18,952 nucleotides of DNA from assembly GCA_028278005.1 (NCBI GenBank), contig JANQFD010000024.1, positions 1-18,952 on the forward strand, in the 5' to 3' direction. The first letter of the stretch is position 1. The number at the start of each line of letters is the position of its first letter. This DNA is from Chlorobium sp. GTDB taxonomy: Bacteria; Bacteroidota; Chlorobiia; Chlorobiales; Chlorobiaceae. The position numbers and the translations under genes are program-made. The notes beneath the pieces are model-generated. The model was not told the DNA's origin, ran no database searches, and saw only the letters and a program-made list of their open reading frames with translations. Shown here piece by piece: positions 1 through 6,976 of this stretch.

Positions 1-606
1 GCCGAAATGGAGATGTTTGTATTTTTCGATCAGCTCTTCGGCTTCTTCCTTGCACTGTCCGCAAACCGTCCCGAGCTTGGTATGCTCCTGCAACTCATAA
101 AAAGTTCGTGCTCCGTCAAGAATGGCTTCTTCGATCTCCGCGTCGGTAACGTTCATGCACTGGCAGATCACCCTGGTTTTCTCCTTGCGGATCCTGTCCA
201 CCATACCGTTCCGGTCGAAGTAGTTATTGATGGCTGCCCGCAGCGCCTTGTCGCCGAGCACTGAACAATGGATTTTATTTTCAGGCAGGCCTCCGAGTTC
301 CTTGGTGACATCTTTCGGTGAAACGTCAAAAGCCTGATCCAGCGTCATACCTTTAACCATCTCGGACAGAATCGACGTACTGGCGATGGCGCTTGCGCAG
401 CCGTAGGTTTTCCACTGGCAGTCGGTAATAACTTCAGTCTTTTTGTCCACCTTGATAACAACCATCATCTGGTCTCCACAGGAAAGATTGCCTTCCATCC
501 CTACGCCGTCGAACTCATCGGTATTGTCACCCTGAAGAATGTTCTTCGGGTTCATGAAATGTTCCTTCAATGTATCGGTATACACCCATTCACTTGGCTG
601 CAACAT
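1..606 (-). CDS. nifU: NifU-type Fe-S cluster scaffold protein (3' end outside window)
   Basis: Scaffold on which [2Fe-2S]/[4Fe-4S] clusters are assembled from cysteine-derived sulfur before transfer to apoproteins in the cytoplasm. The frame is open for 202 codons to the window edge, so the C-terminal part is missing. Residues 1-130 form the IscU-like domain with its three scaffold cysteines C43 (in SCGDQ), C70 (in KTYGC) and C114 (in KIHCS). Residues 143-190 form the BFD-like [2Fe-2S] domain with C148, C150, C182 and C185 (CQC and CGQC pairs). A C-terminal Nfu domain would be expected beyond the edge in a full-length NifU. The start is set by an ATG at 606 preceded by a strong GGAGG at 613-617. 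It lies inside the last codons of nifS (17-base overlap), which suggests translational coupling. Identification is firm; whether it serves nitrogenase or general Fe-S assembly cannot be told from this window. Confidence 0.93.
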   Translation of the reverse strand, partial: MLQPSEWVYTDTLKEHFMNPKNILQGDNTDEFDGVGMEGNLSCGDQMMVVIKVDKKTEVITDCQWKTYGCASAIASTSILSEMVKGMTLDQAFDVSPKDVTKELGGLPENKIHCSVLGDKALRAAINNYFDRNGMVDRIRKEKTRVICQCMNVTDAEIEEAILDGARTFYELQEHTKLGTVCGQCKEEAEELIEKYKHLHFG

Positions 607-1795
607 GTTCCCCTCCTCGTACATATGCTGTTGACATACTTCTTATTCTTGAAATGATTCCCGGCAGAACATCGATCACATATTCGATGTCTTCCATTGT
701 TGTTTCCCTGCCCATACTGATACGGATGGAACCGTGAGCTCTTTCAGGGTTCGATCCGGTCGCAAGCAGGACATGTGAAGGATCGAGCGATCCGGATGCA
801 CACGCCGAACCGGTGGAAACTGCAATTCCCTGAAGATCGAGGTAGAGCAGGATGGCTTCGCCTTCCGCTCCCGGAAACGATACATTCACCGTATTGGGCA
901 TGTTCAAGGTTGGATGACCGTTGAAAAAAACATCGTCAACGGACTCTTTTATGCCGTTTACGAGGATCTGCTTCAGCCCGGCAAGCCTTTTTGCTTCTTC
1001 GTCCATCTCCGCATCGCGCATCTCAATGGCTTTGGCCAAGCCTATAATCCCCAGGGTATTTTCCGTACCTGCCCTTCTTCCTTTCTCCTGATGACCACCA
1101 CGAATAAACGGGCAATAAGGCGTACCTTTGCGCACATACAGTGCTCCTATCCCTTTCGGCCCGTAAATTTTATGCGCGCTCATGGTCAGAAAATCGATTC
1201 CCAGCTCATTGACATCCATCCGCATTTTGCCTATTGCCTGCACCGCATCAGTGTGCATCAATGAACCGTTTTCATGGGCCATTCTTGTAATCTCGGCAAT
1301 GTCCTGGATCGTACCGATCTCGTTATTTGCGGTCATAACCGAAACCAGTCCGACATCATCGGTCAGATATTCCCTGAGTTGATCCATGTCAATCCGGCCA
1401 TAACGGTCAACATCGAGAAATTTGACCGTGGTACCCTTGTGGGCAAGACACTCCGATGTCTCCAGGACACAAGGATGCTCAATGCTGGTTGTGATAATAG
1501 ACGTTCTTGCCTTGAAACCGGGCAGGCACAAGTTGGATGCACAGGCAAACAGGGAAAGCACAGTATTGTTGGCCTCCGAACCGCTGCCCACAAAAACGAT
1601 TTCATCCTCATGCGCTCCAATGAAATCCGCAACGACTTTCCTCGAGTGCTCGACATTTGCCCTTGCTTCTCTCCCGAAAGCATGCATGCTCGATGGATTC
1701 CCAAACATTTCCATCGCCTCGATCATTTCCTTCTTCACCTCGGGATGAAGCGGCGTCGTGGCATTGTGATCAAGATATACCCGTCTTGTTTCCAT
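590..1795 (-). CDS. nifS: Cysteine desulfurase, NifS/IscS type
   Basis: PLP enzyme that converts L-cysteine to L-alanine and leaves a persulfide sulfur for cluster assembly on NifU, encoded immediately downstream. It has 401 residues, normal for group I desulfurases. Visible features: N-terminal YLDHNATTP (8-15), PLP-contacting EHP with H107, the Schiff-base lysine K209 in SAHKIYGPKG, the RAGTEN segment near 241-246, and the mobile catalytic loop STGSACASGS with C332. The loop length is that of group I (IscS/NifS) rather than SufS. The ATG at 1795 directly precedes METRRVYLDHN, the usual N-terminus. It sits 53 bases downstream of cysK and overlaps nifU, so cysK-nifS-nifU is probably one transcript. 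No IscR-type regulator is visible nearby. Confidence 0.95.
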   Translation of the reverse strand: METRRVYLDHNATTPLHPEVKKEMIEAMEMFGNPSSMHAFGREARANVEHSRKVVADFIGAHEDEIVFVGSGSEANNTVLSLFACASNLCLPGFKARTSIITTSIEHPCVLETSECLAHKGTTVKFLDVDRYGRIDMDQLREYLTDDVGLVSVMTANNEIGTIQDIAEITRMAHENGSLMHTDAVQAIGKMRMDVNELGIDFLTMSAHKIYGPKGIGALYVRKGTPYCPFIRGGHQEKGRRAGTENTLGIIGLAKAIEMRDAEMDEEAKRLAGLKQILVNGIKESVDDVFFNGHPTLNMPNTVNVSFPGAEGEAILLYLDLQGIAVSTGSACASGSLDPSHVLLATGSNPERAHGSIRISMGRETTMEDIEYVIDVLPGIISRIRSMSTAYVRGGEHVAAK

Positions 1796-1848
1796 AATCC
1801 GATCTCAGGTTCAAAGAATTGTAAATCCTGCCGGTCTGCCCTGAATCA

Positions 1849-2775
1849 TTACTCATCGGCAAACAACCAGGTTGAAAGATAGCGTTCTCCTGTATCAGGC
1901 AAAAGTACAACAATTTTTTTTCCCTGCATATCAGGACTTTCCGCAACGTGCAGCGCAGCCCACATGGCCGCTCCTGACGAAATTCCGCAAAGAATACCTT
2001 CTTTTTCAGCAAGCTGTCTTGCAATATCTCCTGCATCGTCATGTTTTACCTGCACTACTTCATCGATGATCTCCTTATTGAGATTTTCGGGAATAAATCC
2101 TGCACCTATTCCCTGAATTTTATGAGGGCCGGGCTGCCCGCCTGAGATGACCGGAGAATCCTCGGGCTCAACCGCTATAATTTTCACATCGGGTTTTCGT
2201 TGTTTCAGCACCTCACCAACCCCGGTTACCGTACCTCCCGTACCGACACCGGAAACAAAAACATCAACGGTGCCATCGGTATCCGACCAGATCTCTTCAG
2301 CTGTGGTCCTGCGATGTACATCGGGATTTGCCGGATTGCTGAACTGCTGCAGGATAATACTGTCCAGTCTTGCATCGACCAGACGCTCGGCTTCCTGAAT
2401 AGCCCCTTTCATACCCAACGCTCCATCCGTCAATACCAGCTCCGCTCCAAATATTTTCAGAAGCCTCCGCCTCTCGACACTCATAGTGTCCGGCATGGTC
2501 AGAATCAGTTTGTAACCCTTTGCCGCACAGGCGAATGCCAGCGCAATGCCGGTATTGCCGCTTGTCGGCTCAATAATCGTCGTATCCGGGGTAATCAGAC
2601 CTTTGCGCTCTGCATCCTCGATCATGGCAACCCCTATACGGTCTTTTACACTTGAAAGCGGATTGAACGATTCAAGCTTTGCAATGATTTCAGCACCGCC
2701 AGGCTCAGCGAGACGTTGTATTGCTACAAGCGGGGTTCCGCCTGTCGTCTGGGCCAGATTGTCATACACTTTCAT
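1849..2775 (-). CDS. cysK: Cysteine synthase (O-acetylserine sulfhydrylase)
   Basis: PLP enzyme of the last step of cysteine synthesis: O-acetyl-L-serine plus sulfide gives L-cysteine and acetate. The 308 residues match the CysK family. The PLP lysine is K44 in SSVKDR, the substrate loop is TSGNTG at 71-76, and the phosphate-binding glycine loop is GVGTGGT in the middle of the protein. A C-terminal ISSGAA carries the serine that contacts the PLP pyridine nitrogen. The ATG at 2775 begins the expected N-terminus (MKVYDNLAQTTGGTPLV). It lies upstream of nifS with a 53-base gap, so cysteine production is placed next to its use as a sulfur donor. In a sulfide-oxidising phototroph the sulfide substrate would be abundant. 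CysK versus CysM cannot be fully resolved by eye; the motifs favour CysK. Confidence 0.92.
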   Translation of the reverse strand: MKVYDNLAQTTGGTPLVAIQRLAEPGGAEIIAKLESFNPLSSVKDRIGVAMIEDAERKGLITPDTTIIEPTSGNTGIALAFACAAKGYKLILTMPDTMSVERRRLLKIFGAELVLTDGALGMKGAIQEAERLVDARLDSIILQQFSNPANPDVHRRTTAEEIWSDTDGTVDVFVSGVGTGGTVTGVGEVLKQRKPDVKIIAVEPEDSPVISGGQPGPHKIQGIGAGFIPENLNKEIIDEVVQVKHDDAGDIARQLAEKEGILCGISSGAAMWAALHVAESPDMQGKKIVVLLPDTGERYLSTWLFADE

Positions 2776-2856
2776 ATTCTATACTGAACAATTCATGCGT
2801 TATTGTAAATCCGAACAAAAGAACCTTCCACTGCAGCTATCATTACCGCCATTTAC

Positions 2857-3561
2857 TCAGCTTAATCCGTATACCGGTATCGAGGCTCCATGCACAGCTC
2901 TTGACTCCTCGGAAACAAGAAAAAGGAAAACGTCAGCTATCGCTTCCGGCGAAACCCAGCGGGAAAAATCGGCATCCGGCATATCCTTCCTGTTGGCAGG
3001 CGTATCGATAATACTCGGCAGCACACAATTAACATTAATACCTTCCTCCCTGTTTTCTTCAGAGAGACATTCGGTCAGCTTTATCACAACTGATTTTGAA
3101 ATAACATAGGGAGCAATTCCTGCCCCGCCTTTCAATGCGGTTTTCGCCGATACATTGATCACACTTCCCTTCTTGCGGACGCGCATAATCGGAATAACTG
3201 CTCTCGTCATGAGAAAAACGCTTTTTGCATTCATAGCAAGCATGTCATCCCATGTTTTTTCTGCAGTATCATGTATAAGCGGCCCCATCGTAAATCCTCC
3301 GGCGATGTTGATGAGGGCATCAATACGTCCGAAACGCTCCAGGATCCTGTTGACCGAGATTTCAACTGAGGATGCAAGGGTAAGATCCGCCTCCTGGCAT
3401 AACACCTGCTCATTGCTCTGCCACTCGTTCAAAAGCACATCAGCGTGCTTATCGATAAGTGCCATGCGAGCCCCTCTGTCAAAAAACATTTTCCCGGTAA
3501 CGCTTCCGAGTGCACCGGCAGCTCCTGTTATCACTACTACTTTTCCTGATACATCACCCAT
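2857..3561 (-). CDS. Short-chain dehydrogenase/reductase, resembling dihydropteridine reductase
   Basis: Classical SDR of 234 residues with a Rossmann fold for NAD(P)H. Visible: TGAAGALG at 12-19 (dinucleotide loop), NIAGG near 85-89, N111, S138 in INVSAK, and the catalytic Y152-x3-K156. The late segment IDTPANRKDMPDADFSRW resembles the corresponding part of eukaryotic quinonoid dihydropteridine reductase (from memory: LDTPMNRK and ADFSSW), so reduction of a pterin is a reasonable guess, but the substrate is unproven. The ATG at 3561 is chosen over a 32-codon upstream extension because AGGCGG at 3570-3575 lies 8 bases before it and the protein then begins right at the first Rossmann strand. 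It lies between the RodZ-like gene (140-base gap) and cysK (81-base gap), so it may or may not be cotranscribed with either. Confidence 0.85.
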   Translation of the reverse strand: MGDVSGKVVVITGAAGALGSVTGKMFFDRGARMALIDKHADVLLNEWQSNEQVLCQEADLTLASSVEISVNRILERFGRIDALINIAGGFTMGPLIHDTAEKTWDDMLAMNAKSVFLMTRAVIPIMRVRKKGSVINVSAKTALKGGAGIAPYVISKSVVIKLTECLSEENREEGINVNCVLPSIIDTPANRKDMPDADFSRWVSPEAIADVFLFLVSEESRAVHGASIPVYGLS

Positions 3562-3622
3562 ATCGTATGCCGCCTGAAGATAGCACAAACTGCAAAAATC
3601 AAATATGGATAAAGGAATACCT

Positions 3623-3647
3623 AAACCGGACAATAAATTCCCGGTTT
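3623..3647. repeat. Inverted repeat AAACCGG / CCGGTTT between rodZ-like gene and SDR
   Basis: Perfect 7-base arms (3623-3629 and 3641-3647) with an 11-base loop, in the 140-base gap between the two genes. On the minus transcript the hairpin would be followed by UUUAGG only, so it is at best a weak terminator or a processing site. Confidence 0.4.
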
Positions 3648-3701
3648 TAAGGCGCATGCCGAAAAACGAGAAAATTACAATAACATATTCAATGGAGGAG
3701 A

Positions 3702-4604
3702 CTACTCTTCACCAAGCACAATGGTGCGTTTGCTCATTGGAGGGACTTTTTCGCCGTTCAGATAGAGCTCGACAAGGGGAGGACGCCCAATGTTCACCCA
3801 GAACTTCTGTTTTGCCTCGAAGCGCAACACTTCTCCAGCCTTGTACTCATCTCCCGGGTACTCCATATCCCCGTCATCGGCTATGATCTTGACCCAGCTC
3901 GATTCCTCGACAATTCTAACAACAAGAACCTGCCGGGCAGAAGATGTTGGCGATTCGGGAAGAAAGGACACATCTTTAGCCCATTCCTCCTTTTGGACGG
4001 CCAATCCCTGTTTCTCTTGAGATATATCCGTAAGTGAATCGGCACGAGCGACTGAATCCGGAACAGCGTCGGCGGGTTCCGGCTTTACCTCGGCCACCAC
4101 GGGAGGAGCTTGCGTTTCCTTTTCTGAAGACGCCTGCTCGTTACCTGTTGACCCTGAAAACATAAAATAGGAAACCGCGAGCAGAACAAGCACAATAAGC
4201 ACTCCTCCACCGACCAGCAGAACTATGTTTTTTTTGCCGTCGGCAGCTCTGACAGCCCCGAACATGCCTGAAAGACGATTACCGCTCCACTCTTCAGCGC
4301 TTTCCTCTTCACTGCTTTCCTGGTGTACTTTCAAATCGGTAGGGATACTGAGTTCCTGACGGCAACTCTCGAGCAGTTCTGCATCATCTACCCCAAGCGC
4401 ACTGGCATACTCCTTGAGAAAAGCATAGACATACGCGGCCGGCAAAAATGTCAAATTGCCCGCCTCGATTTTTTCCAGGTGATCCTTTTTTATTCTTGTT
4501 TCGGCGCTTACCTCTTCAAGGGAGAATCCCCGTTCTTTCCTGGCCTGAATGAGTTTACGTACCAGCAGATCACTCGCTGAACCAAATCTTACTTCATCCG
4601 CCAT
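3702..4604 (-). CDS. RodZ-like membrane protein with N-terminal HTH domain
   Basis: Likely cytoskeleton/cell-shape protein of the RodZ type. The 300 residues show an N-terminal Cro-like HTH_25 domain (about 10-80, including ARKERGFSLEEVSAETRIKK), an acidic linker, one transmembrane helix at about 127-150 following lysines 124-125, a long low-complexity periplasmic linker rich in E, P and A, and a C-terminal beta-rich DUF4115-like domain (about 222-300, starting LVVRIVEESSWVKI). In known RodZ proteins the HTH domain binds MreB and the periplasmic part connects to the wall machinery. The ATG at 4604 is preferred over a GTG three codons upstream; no strong ribosome binding site is visible for either. 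First gene of the leftward block, divergent from the CNNM gene across 352 bases. mreB is not in this window, so the function is by family only. Confidence 0.8.
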   Translation of the reverse strand: MADEVRFGSASDLLVRKLIQARKERGFSLEEVSAETRIKKDHLEKIEAGNLTFLPAAYVYAFLKEYASALGVDDAELLESCRQELSIPTDLKVHQESSEEESAEEWSGNRLSGMFGAVRAADGKKNIVLLVGGGVLIVLVLLAVSYFMFSGSTGNEQASSEKETQAPPVVAEVKPEPADAVPDSVARADSLTDISQEKQGLAVQKEEWAKDVSFLPESPTSSARQVLVVRIVEESSWVKIIADDGDMEYPGDEYKAGEVLRFEAKQKFWVNIGRPPLVELYLNGEKVPPMSKRTIVLGEE

Positions 4605-4956
4605 GTCATACACGTGGTTTATGCAGTCCGTTAAATCGCCTGAACAACCCAGAAATGACTAAGTTTTTATAGTTTACAAAAATTCACACTTCATGGCAAT
4701 CGAATTAACAATATATTTTTTTACCATATACCTTTGATTTGCCATTAAACCGAGACAAACATTGCAAAACCTGTAACGGTTGGTTTCAATCCTTACAATC
4801 CGGCGAATTTCAAATAAAAATGCTTGTAACATGTTTTTACAGGTAACTTAGCAGCCTTGTTTCAGGATGGGATTTTTTACCTGTTTTATATGATTAATAG
4901 GTTTACATTTACAAGAAACAAGACCTTTTATTCCCAGGTGCAACGGCACCAGCAAT
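4605..4956. other. Gene-free divergent intergenic region, AT-rich, with repeated TGTAA/TTACA words
   Basis: The only stretch above 300 bases without a gene. It must hold promoters for both the leftward RodZ-like gene and the rightward CNNM gene, though I cannot name a convincing -35/-10 pair for either. It contains seven TGTAA or TTACA words: 4674, 4772, 4793, 4825, 4837, 4903 and 4909. The pairs 4772-4797 and 4825-4841 form inverted repeats, and TTTACA is tandemly repeated at 4902-4913. No short coding frame with a credible start is visible. Confidence 0.5.
4772..4797. repeat. Imperfect hairpin in the divergent intergenic region
   Basis: Outer arms TGTAA (4772-4776) and TTACA (4793-4797), then GG/CC and TTG/CAA with single-base bulges, around a GTTT loop: about 10 pairs. 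It could be an operator-like palindrome or an RNA hairpin. There is no T-run, so it is not a standard terminator. Confidence 0.35.
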
Positions 4957-6282
4957 ATGGACTCCGATATATTCGAACTTTTTATTTTACTAGGCCTTAT
5001 TCTGGCAAACGGCTTCTTTTCGATGGCCGAATTTGCAATTATCTCTTCAAGGGAAACCAAATTACATGAATTACGCGATGCCGGTATAGCCAGAGCCTCG
5101 CTCGTTCTTGAACTGCTTGACAACCCCGGAAAATTTCTCTCCGCCATCCAGGTCGGCATTACCCTTATTGCGACACTTGCAGGCGCATTCAGCGGTGTAA
5201 GCTTCTCGGAACCCGTCTCGAAACTCATTTCCGGAACCGAGTTCCTGAAACCTTACAGCGAAGAACTGGCACTTGCCCTTGTCGTTGTGGGTGTCACCTA
5301 TTTCACTCTGATTATCGGTGAACTCGCGCCGAAAAAAATCGCCCTGCAACATCCGGAGCAGATTGCTCTGAAAATTGCACGGATTATCGACATTATCTGC
5401 CGGGTAAGCGCCCCGATCGTAAACCTTATCAACGGCTCGACCAATATCGTCCTGAAAATTATCGGCATAAAAAATATCGAAAAACCTCTTGTGAGTGATG
5501 AGGAAGTTATGCTCATGATAAAGCAGGGAGCAAAAAAAGGTGTCTTTGAGTCTGTCGAGTATGAGATGGTTTCGAGAATATTCCGTATGAGCGATAAAAG
5601 AGCGAGCTCTATGATGACACCGAAAAGTGAAATTGAGTGGCTCGACCTTAATGCGTCGGAAAAGGAGCTGATCTCCAAAATGCAGGCCAGCGGTCGTTCA
5701 CGTTTTCCGGTAGCTGAGGGAAACCTCGACAGCCTGAGGGGTGTGGTCCGTTCACTTGATCTTGTTAACAAACAACTGCTCGAACCTGGGAATCTCAAAG
5801 AAACCATAAGCAATGCGATGAAACCCCCGCTCTTTGTACCTGAATCCGTTCCGGCGTTCCAGGTGCTTGAACTTTTCAAGGAAAACAGGGCTCATCTTGC
5901 GCTGGTGATAGATGAACAAGGCTCAGTGCAGGGCGCAATTACATTGACCGATGTACTCGAAAGCATCGTAGGCGACATTCCTGCAGATGATCTTGAAGGA
6001 AGCAAAAAAATTGTACGCAGAAGCCAGAGAACCTGGATTATAGACGGACTGCTCCCTGTCGATGATTTCATAACCGAATTTGACCTTGACAATTTTCTTG
6101 ATGAAGAGGACCCACGCTATGATACCATGGGCGGTTTTCTTATGACCAAGCTTGAAAAAGTCCCTTCAGTGATGGATACCCTGGAATGGCAGAACATGCT
6201 CTTCAAGGTCATCAAAATGGACGGGCAGCGGGTAGGAAAAATTCTGGTGATTTTCGAAAACGACGAAAAAAACGGAACGTGA
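4957..6282 (+). CDS. CNNM/HlyC-CorC family membrane protein (DUF21 + CBS pair)
   Basis: Integral membrane protein of the hemolysin C/CorC/CNNM family, members of which are linked to magnesium (or other divalent cation) efflux. The 441 residues show the DUF21 membrane domain (about 1-190) with hydrophobic segments near 4-28, 60-85, 108-132 and 145-170, including the conserved GELAPKKIAL stretch. A CBS-domain pair follows (about 215-335; MMTPKSEIEWL begins the first CBS, VPAFQVLELFKENRAHLALV the second). Last is a CorC_HlyC C-terminal domain (about 350-435, with YDTMGGFL). CBS domains in this family bind ATP-Mg. The old hemolysin name does not imply toxicity. The start at 4957 gives the typical N-terminus; no clear ribosome binding site precedes it. 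The ndk gene follows after 119 bases on the same strand. Confidence 0.88.
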   Translation: MDSDIFELFILLGLILANGFFSMAEFAIISSRETKLHELRDAGIARASLVLELLDNPGKFLSAIQVGITLIATLAGAFSGVSFSEPVSKLISGTEFLKPYSEELALALVVVGVTYFTLIIGELAPKKIALQHPEQIALKIARIIDIICRVSAPIVNLINGSTNIVLKIIGIKNIEKPLVSDEEVMLMIKQGAKKGVFESVEYEMVSRIFRMSDKRASSMMTPKSEIEWLDLNASEKELISKMQASGRSRFPVAEGNLDSLRGVVRSLDLVNKQLLEPGNLKETISNAMKPPLFVPESVPAFQVLELFKENRAHLALVIDEQGSVQGAITLTDVLESIVGDIPADDLEGSKKIVRRSQRTWIIDGLLPVDDFITEFDLDNFLDEEDPRYDTMGGFLMTKLEKVPSVMDTLEWQNMLFKVIKMDGQRVGKILVIFENDEKNGT

Positions 6283-6300
6283 CCGTATACCGGGATTCGC

Positions 6301-6337
6301 GTTGGAAAGAATGGAGGTTGATCCTTCCATATTCAAC
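6301..6337 (+). repeat. Imperfect hairpin between CNNM gene and ndk
   Basis: GTTG...CAAC outer arms (6301-6304, 6334-6337) enclose an inner ATGGAGG/CCTTCCAT stem with one bulge (6311-6330). There is no following T-run. It could be a processing or stability element in a CNNM-ndk transcript, or chance. Confidence 0.3.
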
Positions 6338-6401
6338 AGACATTATGTATCTTCGCTCACGAATCCAAGCATGAAAAATAATAATCCAAACGCATATTCT
6401 G

Positions 6402-6827
6402 ATGGAACGGACCCTTACTATCCTTAAACCGGACTGTGTTCGCAAGCAGCTGATCGGCGCGGTAATCGACAAGATTGAACGTGCAGGATTTCGCATAGTC
6501 GCCATGAAGAAAACCAAGCTCACAACAGAAGCTGCTGGTGCTTTTTACGCCGTACACCGTGAAAGGCCCTTCTACGGCGAGCTCGTTGAATTCATGTCTT
6601 CAGGACCATGTGTCCCAATGATCCTTGAAAAAGAAAATGCTGTGGAAGATTTCCGCAAACTGATCGGCGCCACCGATCCTGCCGAAGCGGAAGAAGGTAC
6701 AGTGCGTAAACTCTATGCAGACAGCAAAGGCGAGAACATTGTTCACGGTTCGGATTCGGATGAAAACGCACAGATTGAATCCTCGTTTTTCTTCTCCACC
6801 GAAGAAGCTGTAAATGTCAACAATTAA
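6402..6827 (+). CDS. ndk: Nucleoside diphosphate kinase
   Basis: Transfers the gamma-phosphate of ATP to NDPs through a phospho-histidine, balancing cytoplasmic (d)NTP pools. The 141 residues are the standard bacterial size. N-terminal ERTLTILKPDCV, the RPFYGELVEFMSSGP segment and the active-site NIVHGSDS with catalytic H115 are all present, and the Kpn-loop region (about 88-102) looks intact. The ATG at 6402 starts the canonical MERTLTILKPD. It lies 119 bases downstream of the CNNM gene and is followed by a structured convergent gap. A single-gene transcript or readthrough from the CNNM gene are both possible. Confidence 0.96.
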   Translation: MERTLTILKPDCVRKQLIGAVIDKIERAGFRIVAMKKTKLTTEAAGAFYAVHRERPFYGELVEFMSSGPCVPMILEKENAVEDFRKLIGATDPAEAEEGTVRKLYADSKGENIVHGSDSDENAQIESSFFFSTEEAVNVNN

Positions 6828-6857
6828 GGTTGGCTTAAAAACCTCCTCTATCCCTTG

Positions 6858-6968
6858 GCCTTTGAGCGTCTCAAAAAACAGCAAGCGAGCAGTTCAAAGG
6901 CAGGGTGGGCGGAGTGTCCTGACAGGTCGGGACCAACGCAGCAGTTGAGTTGTGCCGCCTGTTTTTTT
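6858..6968 (+). ncRNA. Candidate structured small RNA ending in a T-run (SRP-RNA-like?)
   Basis: This gap after ndk is unusually structured. GCCTTTGA (6858-6865) is the exact complement of TCAAAGGC (6894-6901). An alternative tight hairpin TTTGAG-CGT-CTCAAA occupies 6861-6875. GGCGG (6908-6912) pairs with CCGCC (6955-6959), extendable outward by G-U pairs into seven Ts at 6962-6968, the form of a Rho-independent end on the plus strand. The apical part has CAGG (6923-6926) and AGCAG (6940-6944), the order of bases seen in the Ffh-binding loop of SRP RNA. The spacing between CAGG and AGCA is 13 bases, versus 10 in E. coli 4.5S RNA, so the SRP match is imperfect. It may instead be just the ndk terminator region or an unknown small RNA. 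Confidence 0.42.
6955..6968 (+). terminator. Probable Rho-independent terminator arm and T-run after ndk / small RNA
   Basis: CCGCC (6955-6959) pairs with GGCGG at 6908-6912, and seven Ts follow at 6962-6968. The loop is long (42 bases) and itself structured, so this could end a small RNA or the ndk transcript. On the minus strand the same bases give an A-run and cannot end the leftward carboxypeptidase transcript. Confidence 0.5.
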
Positions 6969-6976
6969 AAACGCCT

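Noticed and set aside
1274..1882. 202-codon plus-strand open frame over nifS
   Set aside because: Antisense to a nifS gene with all catalytic motifs; the translated product resembles no known family and has no ribosome binding site.
3562..3657. 32-codon N-terminal extension of the SDR
   Set aside because: Cysteine-rich, unlike SDR N-termini, and the internal ATG at 3561 has a well-placed AGGCGG.
5298..5879. 193-codon minus-strand open frame over the CNNM gene
   Set aside because: Serine/isoleucine-rich antisense shadow of a clear DUF21-CBS protein.
6600..6884. 94-codon minus-strand open frame spanning the end of ndk and the structured gap
   Set aside because: Antisense to the ndk active site; starts within the hairpin region with no recognisable product.
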